From Enterobacteriaceae bacterium 89 (GTDB taxonomy: Bacteria; Pseudomonadota; Gammaproteobacteria; Enterobacterales; Enterobacteriaceae), in the NCBI GenBank assembly GCA_014156375.1, contig RQJH01000005.1:434001-498000 (forward strand): a stretch of 64,000 nucleotides of DNA. The letters are read 5' to 3'. How positions within the stretch are numbered: position 1 is the first letter of the stretch; each line of letters starts with the position of its first letter. The notes beneath the pieces are model-generated. The model was not told the origin of the DNA. It saw only the letters and a list, made by a program, of their open reading frames with translations, and searched no databases. Shown here piece after piece: positions 45,871-57,975 of the stretch. The translations under genes and the position numbers were made by a program.

Positions 45871-46175
45871 AGGTCCAACAAGGTTTCAGCCTGCCCGAAG
45901 TCCTGCTGAGCGTGGTTTTAATGGTGATGGTTATAACAGCGCTGGCCGGAGGAATGAACGCTCTGCTCACAGGAGGCCAGCAGTTGAGCCAGTATCGCTT
46001 ACTGTGGCGAGCGGCCTCGGAACAAAGCAATCAGTTTCCCCCGGTGCTGCCCACAGGCTGGCAACAAAGCCGCGTGCAGACAAGCCAGCAAAGATGTGTC
46101 AGCATCACGGTCACAGTTACCACGCCGATGGGCAGGCAGGGGACGCTCTCCCGGCTGCATTGCCCGAAGAGTTAA
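45855..46175 (+). CDS. ppdC: PpdC, prepilin-type protein
   Basis: The 106-residue protein has the prepilin signal VQQGFSLPEVLLSVVLMVMV, with cleavage after Gly. It overlaps the end of ygdB by 16 bases and lies 29 bases before recC. AAGGAGG lies just upstream of the ATG. It is the fourth and last of the minor pilin-like genes. Confidence 0.92.
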   Translation: MSASLKVQQGFSLPEVLLSVVLMVMVITALAGGMNALLTGGQQLSQYRLLWRAASEQSNQFPPVLPTGWQQSRVQTSQQRCVSITVTVTTPMGRQGTLSRLHCPKS

Positions 46176-46204
46176 CGGTTTAACCAAAAGCACCAGGAGC
46201 GATT

Positions 46205-49200
46205 ATGTTAAGGGTCTACCACTCCAACCGTCTGGATGTGCTGGAAGCATTGATGGAGTTTATCGTTGAGCAGGACAGGCTGAACGACCCTTTCGAATCT
46301 GAAATGGTGCTGGTGCAAAGTACCGGCATGGCGCAGTGGCTGCAGATGACGCTGTCGAAGCGCTTCGGCATTGCCGCCAATATTGAATTCCCTCTGCCCG
46401 CCAGCTTTATCTGGGATATGTTTGTCCGGGTCCTGCCCGAAATCCCGGAGCAAAGCGCGTTTAATAAGCAAAGCATGAGCTGGAAGCTGATGACCCTGCT
46501 GCCAGAAATGCTGGCTCAGGAAGCGTTCGCCCCGCTGCGTCACTATCTGGCGGATGATGGCGACAAGCGAAAGCTGTTTCAGCTGGCTTCTCGCGTCGCG
46601 GATCTCTATGACCAGTATCTTGTGTATCGCCCTGAATGGCTGACTCGCTGGGAAGCCGGAGAGCTGATTGAAGGGCTGGATGAAGCACAACAGTGGCAGG
46701 CTCCCCTGTGGAAAGCGCTGGTCGAACACACCGAAGCGCTGGGCCAGCCGCTCTGGCATCGTGCCAACCTCTACCAGCGCTTTATCTCGGCGCTGGAAAA
46801 CAGCGAGCAGGCTCCGGCAGGTTTGCCTTCCAGAGTGTTTATCTGCGGTATCTCCGCGCTGCCGCCGGTTTACCTCCAGGCGTTGCAGGCCCTCGGCAAG
46901 CATGTGGATGTTTACGTGCTATTCACTAATCCCTGCCGATATTACTGGGGCGACATCAAAGATCCCGCTTTTCTTGCGAAACTGATAGCCCGACAGCGCC
47001 GCCATCATCGCGAACAACGAGAGCTGCCGTTGTTCCGTGATGCGAAAGAGGCTCCGGGTTTATTTAACGCCGATGGCGAACAGGATGTCGGCAACCCTAT
47101 GCTGGCCTCGTGGGGCAAACTGGGGCGGGATTACATCTATTTACTGGCGGGTCTGGAGCGCTATCAGGAGCTGGATGCCTTTGTGGATATCGAACCCGAT
47201 AACCTGCTGCATCGCCTGCAGTACGACATTCTGGAACTGCAAAACAGCGCCGTTGCAGGGCGTACAGCGAAAGAGTTTGCCACCAGCCAGAGCAAGAATA
47301 TTCTCGAACCGAACGACCGCAGCCTTGCCGTTCACGTCTGCCACAGTCCACAGCGTGAAGTCGAGGTGCTGCACGATAATCTGCTCGCCATGCTGGACGC
47401 CGATCCCTCGCTTTCTCCCCGCGATATCATCGTGATGGTGTCCGATATCGACAGCTACAGCCCGTTCATTCAGGCCGTATTCGGCAGCGCCAGCGGTGAT
47501 CGCTATGTGCCATGGGCCATTTCGGACCGTCGGGCACGTCAGTCGCATCCGGCGCTGCAGGCCTTTATCACGCTGTTGTCGCTGCCGGACAGCCGTTTTG
47601 CCAGCGAAGACGTGCTGGCCCTGCTGGATGTTCCGGTGATAGCCGCTCGCTTTAACATTGATGAAGAAGGGCTGCGTTATTTGCGCCAGTGGGTGAATGA
47701 ATCCGGGGTGCGCTGGGGCATGGACGATGACAACGTTCGCGAATGGGATCTGCCGGCAACCGGGCAACACACCTGGCGTTTTGGCCTCACGCGAATGCTG
47801 CTGGGCTATGCGATGGAAAGCCGTCAGGGAGAGTGGCAATCCGTTCTGCCTTATGACGAATCAAGCGGGCTGATTGCCGGGCTGGTGGGGCATCTGGCTT
47901 CACTGCTGATGAAGCTCAATCAATGGCGGCACCAGCTTGCTCAGGAACGCTCGTTAGCGGAATGGTTGCCGCTGTGCCGGGAAATGCTCAATGACTTCTA
48001 CCTGCCGGATCCTGATACAGAAGCTGCGCTGACGCTGATCGAACAGCAGTGGCAGGGGATTATCGATCAGGGGCTGGATTCCCGCTATGGTGACACTGTT
48101 CCGCTTTCATTACTGCGTGACGAACTGGCTCAGCGCCTGGATCAGGAGCGCATCAGTCAGCGTTTTCTCGCCGGGCCGGTGAATATCTGTACCCTGATGC
48201 CAATGCGTTCCATTCCTTTCAAAGTGGTGTGCCTGCTGGGGATGAACGACGGAATTTATCCACGCGCGCTGGCACCGCTTGGCTTCGATCTGATGAGCCA
48301 GAAACCGGTGCGCGGCGACCGCAGCCGCCGTGATGATGACCGCTATCTGTTCCTGGAAGCTTTAATGTCGGCAGAACACAGGCTGTATATCAGCTATATC
48401 GGCCGTTCCATTCAGGATAACAGCGAGCGCTACCCTTCGGTGCTGGTTCAGGAACTGGTTGATTACATTGGACAGAGCCACTGCCTGCGCGGTGACGAAG
48501 CGCTGAACTGTGACGAAAGTGAAACGCGGGTGAAAGCGCACATTACCCGGCTGCATACCCGAATGCCGTTTGATGCGGCCAACTTCCTGTCAGGTGAAGC
48601 GCAAAGCTATGCCCATGAATGGCTGGCGGCGGCAAGTCAGCAGGGCGAAGCTCACAGTGAATTCATCCAGCCGCTTCCTCCGATCGCTTTTGACACCTTA
48701 CCGCTGGAACAGCTTCAGCGCTTTTGGCTGCACCCCGTTCGGGCCTTTTTCCAGATGCGCCTGCAGGTGAACTTCCGCAGTGAAGAGAGCGATATCCCGG
48801 ACACCGAGCCCTTCACGCTGGAAGGATTGACCCGATATCAGCTCAATCAACAGCTGGTGAACACGCTGGTTGACGAGCAGGATGCGCAGACGATGTTCCG
48901 GCGTTTTCGCGCTGCGGGTGAACTGCCTTATGGCGCCTTTGGCGAAATAGCCTGGGACGATCAGCGTCAGGAGATGCAGGAGCTGGCCGACAGAGTGAAT
49001 GCCAGCCGCCAGCCCGGGAAAAGTCTGGAAATTGATTTGCAATGTGACGGTGTCAACATAACTGGCTGGCTGCCGCAGGTACAGTCTGACGGTCTGTTAC
49101 GCTGGCGGCCCTCGATGCAGAACGTCTCACAGGGAATGCAACTTTGGCTGGAGCATCTGGTCTATTGTGCCAGTGGCGGAACGGGTGAAAGCCGCCTGCT

Positions 49201-49573
49201 TTTACGCAAAGACGGTGAATGGCGTTTCCCACCGTTGCCTGCTGAACAGGCCATGAGCTACCTGACGGAACTGGTGAAAGGTTACCGTGAAGGCATGTCG
49301 CAACCGCTGCTGTTGCTACCTGAAAGTGGGGGGGCATGGCTGAAAGCCTGTTATGACGCCGAAAATGATGTCATGTTATGGGATGAAGAGACGCAGCAAA
49401 AAGCGCTCAGTAAATTTACGCAGGCCTGGGAAGGCAGCATGATGATTAGCGGGGAAGGGGCCGATGTCTGGTATCAACGCCTGTGGCGAACCCTCGAACC
49501 GGAGCACTATCAGGCGATAATCGGCCAGGCAGAACGTTACCTGCGCCCCATTTTTCGCTTTCATCAGTCGTGA
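46205..49573 (+). CDS. recC: RecC, exonuclease V gamma subunit
   Basis: The 1,122-residue protein has exactly the E. coli RecC length and starts MLRVYHSNRLDVLEALM. RecC is built like an inactive helicase-nuclease; it splits the DNA strands and reads Chi sites. Conserved segments include VQSTGMAQWLQM and the helicase-like FKVVCLLGMNDGIYPR. AGGAG precedes the ATG. It is followed by a 126-base gap, then ptrA-recB-recD. Confidence 0.97.
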   Translation: MLRVYHSNRLDVLEALMEFIVEQDRLNDPFESEMVLVQSTGMAQWLQMTLSKRFGIAANIEFPLPASFIWDMFVRVLPEIPEQSAFNKQSMSWKLMTLLPEMLAQEAFAPLRHYLADDGDKRKLFQLASRVADLYDQYLVYRPEWLTRWEAGELIEGLDEAQQWQAPLWKALVEHTEALGQPLWHRANLYQRFISALENSEQAPAGLPSRVFICGISALPPVYLQALQALGKHVDVYVLFTNPCRYYWGDIKDPAFLAKLIARQRRHHREQRELPLFRDAKEAPGLFNADGEQDVGNPMLASWGKLGRDYIYLLAGLERYQELDAFVDIEPDNLLHRLQYDILELQNSAVAGRTAKEFATSQSKNILEPNDRSLAVHVCHSPQREVEVLHDNLLAMLDADPSLSPRDIIVMVSDIDSYSPFIQAVFGSASGDRYVPWAISDRRARQSHPALQAFITLLSLPDSRFASEDVLALLDVPVIAARFNIDEEGLRYLRQWVNESGVRWGMDDDNVREWDLPATGQHTWRFGLTRMLLGYAMESRQGEWQSVLPYDESSGLIAGLVGHLASLLMKLNQWRHQLAQERSLAEWLPLCREMLNDFYLPDPDTEAALTLIEQQWQGIIDQGLDSRYGDTVPLSLLRDELAQRLDQERISQRFLAGPVNICTLMPMRSIPFKVVCLLGMNDGIYPRALAPLGFDLMSQKPVRGDRSRRDDDRYLFLEALMSAEHRLYISYIGRSIQDNSERYPSVLVQELVDYIGQSHCLRGDEALNCDESETRVKAHITRLHTRMPFDAANFLSGEAQSYAHEWLAAASQQGEAHSEFIQPLPPIAFDTLPLEQLQRFWLHPVRAFFQMRLQVNFRSEESDIPDTEPFTLEGLTRYQLNQQLVNTLVDEQDAQTMFRRFRAAGELPYGAFGEIAWDDQRQEMQELADRVNASRQPGKSLEIDLQCDGVNITGWLPQVQSDGLLRWRPSMQNVSQGMQLWLEHLVYCASGGTGESRLLLRKDGEWRFPPLPAEQAMSYLTELVKGYREGMSQPLLLLPESGGAWLKACYDAENDVMLWDEETQQKALSKFTQAWEGSMMISGEGADVWYQRLWRTLEPEHYQAIIGQAERYLRPIFRFHQS

Positions 49574-49699
49574 GGTCTGTATAAAAATTGCGCGATAAAT
49601 GGCTTTCTATTATCATGCGCAACTTGTCACGGACTGATGGTCAACAGTGAGGCTGCCATTCAGAGCAGCTCAGTAGTTTGTTAATGATGAGGTCCGTGA

Positions 49700-52588
49700 A
49701 TGCCCCGCAGCACCTGGTTAAACGTCGTATTTGTACTGCTCTTCGCCCTGTGGGCGCCCTTAAGTCAGGCCGACAACGGATGGCAACCGATCCCGGAAAC
49801 CATCCGTAAAAGCGAGAAAGATCCGCGCCAGTATCAGGCCATAAAGCTTGATAACGGTATGGTCGTGCTGCTGGTTTCCGATCCGCAGGCGGTCAAATCG
49901 CTGTCGGCGTTAGTCGTGCCGGTCGGTTCTCTGGAAGATCCTGATACTCATCCGGGGCTTGCGCATTTCCTCGAGCACATGACGCTGATGGGATCTAAAA
50001 AATACCCGCAGCCGGACAGCCTCGCTGAATATCTGAAAATGCACGGCGGCAGCCACAACGCCAGTACCGCGCCTTATCGCACCGCATTTTATCTTGAGGT
50101 GGAAAACGATGCGCTTGAGGGAGCCGTTGACCGCCTGGCCGATGCCATTGCCGAACCGCTGCTGGACAAAAAATATGCCGACCGCGAGCGCAATGCCGTC
50201 AACTCTGAGCTGACGATGGCTCGCAGCCGTGACGGGATGCGCATGGCGCAGGTCAGCGCCGAAACCATTAACCCGAAACATCCCGGTGCCCGTTTCTCCG
50301 GTGGTAACCTGGAAACTCTCAGTGATAAGCCCGGCAGTCCGGTGCTGGATGCGCTGCTGGCATTTCGCGATAAATACTACTCAGCCAATCTGATGAAAGC
50401 GGTTATCTACAGCAATAAACCGTTGCCAGAGCTGGCAAAAATCGCGGCAGAAACCTGGGGCCGGGTGCCAAACAAGAATATTACTCGCCCGGAGATTACC
50501 GTTCCGGTCGTCACGGATGCCCAGAAAGGCATCATTATTCATTACGTGCCTGCTCAGCCTCGCAAAGTCCTGCGCGTTGAGTTTCGTATCGACAACAACA
50601 CCCCGCAGTTTCGCAGTAAAACCGATGAGCTCGTCACTTATCTGATTGGCAATCGCAGCCCGGGTACGCTGTCAGACTGGCTGCAGAAGCAGGGGCTGGT
50701 AGAAGGGATCCGGGCGGATTCTGATCCGGTGGTTAACGGCAACAGCGGTGTGCTGGCAATCTCCGCCACGCTCACGGATAAAGGCCTGGCAAATCGTGAC
50801 CAGGTGGTCGCAGCCATTTTCAGCTACCTGAATTTACTGCGCGAAAAAGGGATCGATAAGTCCTACTTCGACGAGCTGGCGCACGTGCTGGATCTCGATT
50901 TCCGCTATCCCTCCATCAATCGTGATATGGATTACGTCGAATGGCTGGCGGACACCATGATCCGCGTGCCGGTAGAGCATACGCTCGATGCGGTGAACAT
51001 TGCCGATCAATACGATGCCAAAGCCATCAGCGAGCGCCTGGCGATGATGACGCCGCAGAATGCGCGCATCTGGTACATCAGCCCGAATGAGCCGCATAAC
51101 AAAACCGCTTACTTTGTCGATGCGCCTTATCAGGTGGATAAAATCAGCGATAAAACCTTCGCCGACTGGCAGCAGGATGCGGCAAAAATTTCTCTGCAGC
51201 TGCCGACGCTGAACCCGTATATTCCGGACGATTTTACGCTGATCAAAACGGATAAAGTTACTGATAAACCGCAGCTTATTGTTGATGAGCCACAGCTGCG
51301 CGTGGTGTATACCCCAAGTCGCTATTTCGCCAACGAACCCAAGGCGGATGTGACCCTGGTGCTGCGCAATCCTCACGCCATGGACAGCGCTAAAAATCAG
51401 GTGATGTTCGCGCTCAATGACTATCTGGCGGGCATTGCCCTTGATCAGCTGAGCAATCAGGCGGCGGTTGGCGGGATCAGTTTCTCCACCGGAGCGAATA
51501 ACGGCCTGATGGTCAACGCCAGTGGCTACACGCAGCGTTTACCGCAGCTGTTTGATGCGCTGCTGCAGGGTTACTTCAGCTATCAGCCGACGGAAGAGCA
51601 GCTTGAGCAGGCCAAATCCTGGTATGCGCAAATGCTGGATTCTGCGGACAAAGGCAAGGCTTTTGAACAGGCGATTATGCCGGTCCAGATGCTCTCTCAG
51701 GTTCCGTACTTCCAGCGTGAAGAGCGCCGTGCTCTGCTGCCGTCCATTACCTTAAAAGATGTCCTGGCCTGGCGGGATGACCTGAAAACCGGGGCGCGTC
51801 CGGAATTTCTGGTCGTCGGCAACATGACGGCTGATCAGTCGACAAAGCTTGCCCGTGAAGTGCAGCAGCAGCTCAATGCGCACGGCACGGAGTGGTGTCG
51901 CAACCAGGACGTGGTGGTGGATAAAAAGCAGAACGCTATTTTTGAAAAAGCGGGCAGCAGCAGTGATTCTGCGCTTGCCGCCGTGTTTGCACCGCCAAAA
52001 GCCGACGAGTTCAGCAGCTCTGCCGCCAGCGCCATGCTTGGGCAGATTATTCAGCCGTGGTTCTACAATCAGCTGCGCACAGAAGAACAGCTGGGCTATG
52101 CCGTGTTTGCTTTCCCGATGAGCATCGGGCGGCAGTGGGGTGTAGGTTTCCTGTTGCAAAGCAATGATAAACAGCCGGGCTTCCTCTGGCAGCGCTTTAA
52201 GGCATTTTTCCCGACCGCAGAGGCGAAATTGCGGGCGATGAAGCCGGAAGAGTTCGCGCAAATTCAGCAGTCGGTGATTGCGCAGATGCAGCAGCCGCCG
52301 CAAACGCTGGGTGAAGAAGCCTCGAAGCTCAGCAAAGATTTCGATCGCGGTAATATGCAGTTTGATTCACGTGATAAAGTAGTGGCTCAGATTAAACTGC
52401 TGACGCCGCAGAAACTTGCCGATTTCTTCCATCAGACGGTGGTGGATCCGCAGGGCATGACTGTACTTTCACAGGTCTCCGGCAGCCAGAACGGGAAAAC
52501 AGAATATGTACACCCGAAAGGCTGGAAGGTCTGGGAGAGCGTCAGCGCGTTGCAGCAATCCATGCCGCTGATGAGAGAGAATGAATGA
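49700..52588 (+). CDS. ptrA: PtrA, periplasmic protease III (pitrilysin)
   Basis: The 962-residue protein has a signal peptide ending SQA-D (about residue 24) and the inverted zinc motif HFLEH (His89, Glu92, His93), with the third ligand in NAVNSELTMARS. It degrades small peptides, such as insulin fragments, in the periplasm. Its place inside the rec cluster is conserved in enterobacteria without a known functional reason. It overlaps recB by four bases. Confidence 0.97.
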   Translation: MPRSTWLNVVFVLLFALWAPLSQADNGWQPIPETIRKSEKDPRQYQAIKLDNGMVVLLVSDPQAVKSLSALVVPVGSLEDPDTHPGLAHFLEHMTLMGSKKYPQPDSLAEYLKMHGGSHNASTAPYRTAFYLEVENDALEGAVDRLADAIAEPLLDKKYADRERNAVNSELTMARSRDGMRMAQVSAETINPKHPGARFSGGNLETLSDKPGSPVLDALLAFRDKYYSANLMKAVIYSNKPLPELAKIAAETWGRVPNKNITRPEITVPVVTDAQKGIIIHYVPAQPRKVLRVEFRIDNNTPQFRSKTDELVTYLIGNRSPGTLSDWLQKQGLVEGIRADSDPVVNGNSGVLAISATLTDKGLANRDQVVAAIFSYLNLLREKGIDKSYFDELAHVLDLDFRYPSINRDMDYVEWLADTMIRVPVEHTLDAVNIADQYDAKAISERLAMMTPQNARIWYISPNEPHNKTAYFVDAPYQVDKISDKTFADWQQDAAKISLQLPTLNPYIPDDFTLIKTDKVTDKPQLIVDEPQLRVVYTPSRYFANEPKADVTLVLRNPHAMDSAKNQVMFALNDYLAGIALDQLSNQAAVGGISFSTGANNGLMVNASGYTQRLPQLFDALLQGYFSYQPTEEQLEQAKSWYAQMLDSADKGKAFEQAIMPVQMLSQVPYFQREERRALLPSITLKDVLAWRDDLKTGARPEFLVVGNMTADQSTKLAREVQQQLNAHGTEWCRNQDVVVDKKQNAIFEKAGSSSDSALAAVFAPPKADEFSSSAASAMLGQIIQPWFYNQLRTEEQLGYAVFAFPMSIGRQWGVGFLLQSNDKQPGFLWQRFKAFFPTAEAKLRAMKPEEFAQIQQSVIAQMQQPPQTLGEEASKLSKDFDRGNMQFDSRDKVVAQIKLLTPQKLADFFHQTVVDPQGMTVLSQVSGSQNGKTEYVHPKGWKVWESVSALQQSMPLMRENE

Positions 52589-55500
52589 CCGAGACCGCCG
52601 AGTCCTTAAATCCCCTGCGCTTGCCGCTATACGGTGAGCGCCTGATTGAAGCCTCTGCGGGCACCGGAAAAACTTATACCATCGCTGCACTTTATCTGCG
52701 GCTGTTGCTGGGCTTAGGCGGCGAAGCCGCCTTTGTCCGTCCTGTCAATGTCGAAGAGCTGCTGGTGGTGACGTTCACCGAAGCGGCCACCGAAGAGCTA
52801 CGCGGGCGCATCCGCAGCAACATTCACGAACTACGCATCGCCTGCCTGCGTAACAGCACCGACAATCCTCTTTACGCCAGCCTGTTAGACGAAATTCCGG
52901 ACCGCGATGAGGCCGCCAGGATCCTGCTGCTGGCCGAGCGGCAAATGGACGAAGCCGCGGTCTTTACCATTCACGGTTTTTGTCAGCGCATGCTGAGCCT
53001 CAATGCCTTCGAGTCCGGCATGCTGTTTGAACAGCAGCTGATTGAAGATGAATCCCGCCTTCGCTTTCAGGCGTGCGCTGACTTCTGGCGTCGCCACTGC
53101 TATCCGCTGCCAAAAGACGTTGCTCAGGCGGTTCACGCCAGCTGGAAAGGGCCGCAGGAGCTGCTGAAATCCATCGACCGCTATCTGCAGGGTGAAGCGC
53201 CTCAGGTGAAAACGCCGCCTGCCGATGAAACACTGATCGAGCGTCACGAGCGCAACATTGCGCAGATCGCGGAGATCAAAACCCGCTGGCTGGCAGCGGC
53301 AGACGAGATCGTCGGCATTCTTGAAAGCTCGGATCTCGACAGGCGCAAATTCAATCGCGGCAACCAGGGAAAGTGGATCGACAAGATCACCGCCTGGGCA
53401 GCCGAGGAACACACCGGCTATCAGCTGGCAGAACCGCTGGAAAAATTTGCTCAGTCGTTTCTTTATTCGCGTACGAAAGAGGGCGGTTCGGCACCTGTCC
53501 ATCCGCTGTTTGACGATATTGAAGCGCTACTGGCGGCTCCGCCGTCGCTGAACGATCTGGTCATCTCCCGCGCGATGGTGGAGATCCGCGAAGCCGTGGC
53601 CCGCGAGAAGCGCCGTCGCGGCGAACTGGGCTTTGACGACATGCTGAGCCGTCTTGATGAAGCGCTACAGAGCGAAAGTGGCGATGCGCTGGCTGCGGCG
53701 ATCCGCCAGCGTTTTCCGGTGGCGATGATTGACGAATTTCAGGATACCGATCCGCAGCAGTACCGCATCTTTCGCCGCATCTGGCGCCAGCAGCCGGAGA
53801 CGGCGCTGCTGCTGATTGGCGATCCTAAACAGGCTATTTACGCTTTTCGCGGCGCAGACATTTTTACCTACATGCGTGCTCGCGGCGATGTTTCCTCCCA
53901 TTACACCCTGGATACCAACTGGCGCTCCGCACCGGGCGTGGTCGAGAGCGTTAACCAGCTGTTCAGTACCACCGACAACCCGTTTATGTTCCGCGATATC
54001 CCGTTTTTACCGGTGAAGTCCGCGGCGAAAAACCAGAGCCTGAGATTTGAGTTCAAAGGTGAAAATCAGCCAGCCATGAGCTTCTGGCTGATGCCGGGAA
54101 ATAACGTCGGCTCGGGCGACTATCAGACTTTTATGGCGCAGCTGTGCGCCGGACAGATCCGCGACTGGCTGAGCGCCGGGCAGAGCGGTGAAGCGCTGCT
54201 GTGGCGAGGTGAACACGCGCGTCCAGTTCAGGCATCGGACATTACCGTGCTGGTGCGTAACCGTCAGGAAGCGGCTTTGGTGCGCGATGCTCTGAACGCG
54301 CTGGGTATTCCGTCGGTCTATCTCTCCAACCGCGACAGCGTGTTTGAAACGCCGGAAGCGCAGGAAATGCTGTGGCTGTTGCAGGCCGTGCTGGCGCCAG
54401 AGAGGGAAAGCAGTTTGCGCTGTGCGCTGGCGAGCTCCATGTTTGGCCTCAGTGCCGTAGATATCGAACGCCTGAATCTGGACGAAGTGGCCTGGGATGA
54501 GGTGGTGGAGGAATTCAGTGAATATCGCCAGCTCTGGCAGAAGCGTGGCGTAATGGCGATGCTGCGTGCGCTGATCGCCGCCAGAAAAATAGCCGAGAAT
54601 CTGCTCGCCACCCACGGCGGAGAGCGACGTCTGACGGATATCCTGCATCTCAGCGAGCTGTTGCAGGAGGCCGCGGGCCAGCTTGAAAGCGAGCATGCGC
54701 TGGTGCGCTGGCTGGCCCAGCAGATTGGTGACCCGGACAGCGGGGCATCCAGCCAACAAATGCGTCTGGAAAGCGACAAACACCTGGTGCAGATCGTCAC
54801 CGTGCATAAATCGAAAGGGCTGGAGTATTCCCTGGTCTGGCTGCCGTTTATTGCCCGCCATCGCAAACAGGATCAGGCTTTCTATCATGACCGCAGCTCA
54901 TTTGCGGCGGTGCTTGATTTACATAAAGGCGAGGAGAGCCTTGAACTGGCCGAAGCCGAACGGCTCGCAGAGGATTTGCGCTTACTGTACGTGGCGCTAA
55001 CCCGCGCCATCTGGCATTGCAGTCTGGGTATTGCGCCGCTCAGCCCCCGCCGCAGCGATAAACCAGCGGATACTGATCTGCACCAGAGCGCCATCGGGCG
55101 ACTGGTACAGCAGGGAGAAGTGAAGGATGCGGCTGGCCTGGAGGCTTGTCTGCGCGCGCTCTGCAATGAGCATATCTCACTTGAGATCCCAGCCAGGGCG
55201 GAAGGCCAGCGCTGGCAGGCCATCACGCCGGAACTGCCGGCGCTGACCGCTAAACAAATGGAGCGCCGGATTGTCGACGACTGGCGCGTAACCAGCTATT
55301 CAGGCTTGCAGCAGCACGGTCAGCGGATGGCCCAGGATCTGCTGCCGAAGCTGGATATCGATGCGGCGGGCATAACCGAACTCATCGATGAACCAGAGCT
55401 TACGCCACACAGTTTCCCGCGCGGGGCTTCTCCGGGCACCTTCCTGCACAGCCTGTTTGAAGAAATTGATTTTACCCAACCGGTTTCGCCGGAATGGATG

Positions 55501-56127
55501 CAGGAACAGCTCGAGCGCAACGGTTTTGCCACGCACTGGACAGGTGTCCTGACCGAATGGCTGACCACGGTGTTGAACGCGCCATTAGCCGGGCCGGGAA
55601 TTTCGCTGAGCCAGCTGAGCGCTCGCGATAAGCAGGTTGAGATGGAGTTTTATCTGCCCATCGAACAGCTGTTGGTTCCACAGGCTCTGGATGCGCTGAT
55701 CCGTAAACACGATGCGTTGTCAGCTGGCTGTCCGGAACTCGATTTTCGCCAGGTCAGCGGGATGCTGAAAGGGTTTATTGACCTTGTTTTCCGCCACGAC
55801 GGGCGTTACTACCTGCTGGATTACAAATCTAACTGGCTGGGTGACAGCAGCGAAGCCTACACCCGGCAGGCTATGGCGCAGGCAATGCAGTCTCACCGTT
55901 ACGATTTACAGTACCAGCTTTACAGCCTGGCGCTGCATCGCTACCTGCGCCATCGTCTGGCAGAGTATGACTATGACCAGCACTTTGGCGGCGTGATTTA
56001 TCTCTTCCTGCGCGGCGTGGATGGAAACGATCCTTCACAGGGCGTTTTCTCAACCCGGCCTTCGCGCGAGCTGATTGACGGACTGGATGCGCTGTTCGCG
56101 GGCGATGCACAGGAGGCGAAGGCATGA
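52585..56127 (+). CDS. recB: RecB, exonuclease V beta subunit
   Basis: The 1,180-residue protein matches the E. coli length. The Walker A lysine is Lys29 in [15 protein letters not shown]; helicase motifs include [16 protein letters not shown] and [15 protein letters not shown]. The nuclease site lies near the end in [20 protein letters not shown]. It is the slow 3'-5' helicase and the only nuclease of RecBCD, and loads RecA after Chi. It starts at an ATGA shared with ptrA. Confidence 0.98.
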   Translation: MTETAESLNPLRLPLYGERLIEASAGTGKTYTIAALYLRLLLGLGGEAAFVRPVNVEELLVVTFTEAATEELRGRIRSNIHELRIACLRNSTDNPLYASLLDEIPDRDEAARILLLAERQMDEAAVFTIHGFCQRMLSLNAFESGMLFEQQLIEDESRLRFQACADFWRRHCYPLPKDVAQAVHASWKGPQELLKSIDRYLQGEAPQVKTPPADETLIERHERNIAQIAEIKTRWLAAADEIVGILESSDLDRRKFNRGNQGKWIDKITAWAAEEHTGYQLAEPLEKFAQSFLYSRTKEGGSAPVHPLFDDIEALLAAPPSLNDLVISRAMVEIREAVAREKRRRGELGFDDMLSRLDEALQSESGDALAAAIRQRFPVAMIDEFQDTDPQQYRIFRRIWRQQPETALLLIGDPKQAIYAFRGADIFTYMRARGDVSSHYTLDTNWRSAPGVVESVNQLFSTTDNPFMFRDIPFLPVKSAAKNQSLRFEFKGENQPAMSFWLMPGNNVGSGDYQTFMAQLCAGQIRDWLSAGQSGEALLWRGEHARPVQASDITVLVRNRQEAALVRDALNALGIPSVYLSNRDSVFETPEAQEMLWLLQAVLAPERESSLRCALASSMFGLSAVDIERLNLDEVAWDEVVEEFSEYRQLWQKRGVMAMLRALIAARKIAENLLATHGGERRLTDILHLSELLQEAAGQLESEHALVRWLAQQIGDPDSGASSQQMRLESDKHLVQIVTVHKSKGLEYSLVWLPFIARHRKQDQAFYHDRSSFAAVLDLHKGEESLELAEAERLAEDLRLLYVALTRAIWHCSLGIAPLSPRRSDKPADTDLHQSAIGRLVQQGEVKDAAGLEACLRALCNEHISLEIPARAEGQRWQAITPELPALTAKQMERRIVDDWRVTSYSGLQQHGQRMAQDLLPKLDIDAAGITELIDEPELTPHSFPRGASPGTFLHSLFEEIDFTQPVSPEWMQEQLERNGFATHWTGVLTEWLTTVLNAPLAGPGISLSQLSARDKQVEMEFYLPIEQLLVPQALDALIRKHDALSAGCPELDFRQVSGMLKGFIDLVFRHDGRYYLLDYKSNWLGDSSEAYTRQAMAQAMQSHRYDLQYQLYSLALHRYLRHRLAEYDYDQHFGGVIYLFLRGVDGNDPSQGVFSTRPSRELIDGLDALFAGDAQEAKA

Positions 56128-57962
56128 CTATGGAAGCGTTGTTACTGGAAGCGGCACAGCAGAAGCTGCTGCGTCCGCTGGATGTGCAGTTTGCGCTGAT
56201 GGTCGCCGAGCGTGCGCATCCGGCCGTTCAACTCGTGGCCGCGCTCCTCAGCCGCGATAGTGGGGAAGGCCACGTCTGCCTGCCGCTGGCACAGCTTCAG
56301 GCAGAGGAGCAGGCAAGCGGGCGGGCTCAGGCTCTGTGGCAGCAGATTTTTGCCCTGGCCGGGCCGATGGACGCAGTAGAGACGCATCTGCTGGCTTCCC
56401 CGGCGGTTAGCGATGGCAGCATTGCCACACCGCTGGTGCTGAGCGACGGGCGTCTGTACCTCAACCGCATGTGGCACAACGAATTAGCGATTGCCCAATT
56501 CTTTACTCACAGCGGGCCTGTGGCTGAAGACCAGCAGCCACAAATAGCGGCCGCGCTGGCGGCGCTGTTTCCCCCTTCGGCAGAGACGGACTGGCAGAAA
56601 GTGGCCGCTGCCGTGGCTTTAACTCGCCGTATTTCCGTTATTTCCGGCGGGCCGGGAACAGGGAAAACCACCACCGTAGCGAAACTGCTGGCCGCATTAA
56701 TCCAGACCAACGAATCACCGAAATGCCGGATTCGGCTGGCCGCTCCGACGGGGAAAGCGGCGGCGCGTCTGACGGAATCTCTGGGAGCTGCACTGCGTCA
56801 ACTGCCGCTCACTGAGGAACAAAAATCGCTGCTGCCTGCGGAAGCAGGAACGCTGCATCGTTTGCTGGGTGCACAGCCGGGCAGCCAGCGTCTGCGCTAT
56901 CACGCAGGAAACCCGCTGCATCTTGACGTGCTGGTGGTCGATGAAGCGTCAATGATTGACCTGCCGATGATGGCGCGCCTGATTGCGGCGCTGCCCGCAC
57001 ATGCGAGGGTGATTTTCCTGGGCGACCGCGACCAGCTTGCTTCGGTGGAGGCGGGTGCGGTGTTGGGTGACGTCTGTGCGTGGGTGAATGCAGGCTATAC
57101 GCCTGAACGTGCCCGACAGCTTAGCCAACTGACCGGATATCCGCTGCCAGCCGGAGAAGGCACTCAGGCCGGAGCGCTGCGCGACAGCCTGTGCTTGCTA
57201 CAAAAGAGCTATCGTTTCAACAGTGAATCCGGTATCGGACAGCTGGCGAAAGCGGTCAATGGCGGCGATGCAAAAATGATGAAAAGCGTGCTGGCTCAAT
57301 CCTATACCGATATTGAGCTCAAGCCGTTACGCACCTCCGCAGAGTACGAGGTTATGCTGGAGGACGCGTTTCAGGGCTATGCCGGTTATCTTGATCTGCT
57401 GAAAGCTCGCGCGGAACCGGCGGAGATTCTGGAGGCTTTTGATCGCTATCAGCTGCTTTGCGCTCTTCGTGAAGGGCCCTATGGCGTCAGCGGTCTGAAT
57501 GAGCAGCTTGAGCAGATGCTGGCACGTAAGCGGCGGATCTTACCTTCCCGCCATTCCCGCTGGTACGAAGGGCGGCCGGTGATGATTGCCCGTAACGACA
57601 GCACGCTTGGGCTGTTTAACGGCGATATCGGTATCGCGCTCGACCGGGGCAACGGGCTGCGCGTCTGGTTTCCGATGCCAGACGGCACGCTGAAATCTGT
57701 TCAGCCGAACCGCCTGCCGGAGCATGACACCGCCTGGGCGATGACGGTGCATAAGTCTCAGGGTTCTGAGTTCAACCACGCGGCGTTAATCCTGCCTTCG
57801 CAGAGCCTGCCGCTGGTGACCCGGGAGCTGGTGTATACCGCCATCACCCGCGCCAAAAAGCAGCTGTCGATGTATGCCGATGAAAGCATTCTGGCGAAGG
57901 CGATAACGATCAGGACCGAGCGCCGCAGCGGCCTTGCGGAGCTGTTTGCCCGGATGGGGTAA
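56124..57962 (+). CDS. recD: RecD, exonuclease V alpha subunit
   Basis: The 612-residue protein is the fast 5'-3' helicase of RecBCD. Walker A is [16 protein letters not shown] with Lys181; Walker B is [17 protein letters not shown]; the C-terminal motif is [14 protein letters not shown]. It starts at an ATGA overlap with recB, with AGGAGG upstream. It is slightly longer than in E. coli because of small insertions. Confidence 0.97.
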   Translation: MTMEALLLEAAQQKLLRPLDVQFALMVAERAHPAVQLVAALLSRDSGEGHVCLPLAQLQAEEQASGRAQALWQQIFALAGPMDAVETHLLASPAVSDGSIATPLVLSDGRLYLNRMWHNELAIAQFFTHSGPVAEDQQPQIAAALAALFPPSAETDWQKVAAAVALTRRISVISGGPGTGKTTTVAKLLAALIQTNESPKCRIRLAAPTGKAAARLTESLGAALRQLPLTEEQKSLLPAEAGTLHRLLGAQPGSQRLRYHAGNPLHLDVLVVDEASMIDLPMMARLIAALPAHARVIFLGDRDQLASVEAGAVLGDVCAWVNAGYTPERARQLSQLTGYPLPAGEGTQAGALRDSLCLLQKSYRFNSESGIGQLAKAVNGGDAKMMKSVLAQSYTDIELKPLRTSAEYEVMLEDAFQGYAGYLDLLKARAEPAEILEAFDRYQLLCALREGPYGVSGLNEQLEQMLARKRRILPSRHSRWYEGRPVMIARNDSTLGLFNGDIGIALDRGNGLRVWFPMPDGTLKSVQPNRLPEHDTAWAMTVHKSQGSEFNHAALILPSQSLPLVTRELVYTAITRAKKQLSMYADESILAKAITIRTERRSGLAELFARMG

Positions 57963-57975
57963 AATGGTTCGGTTT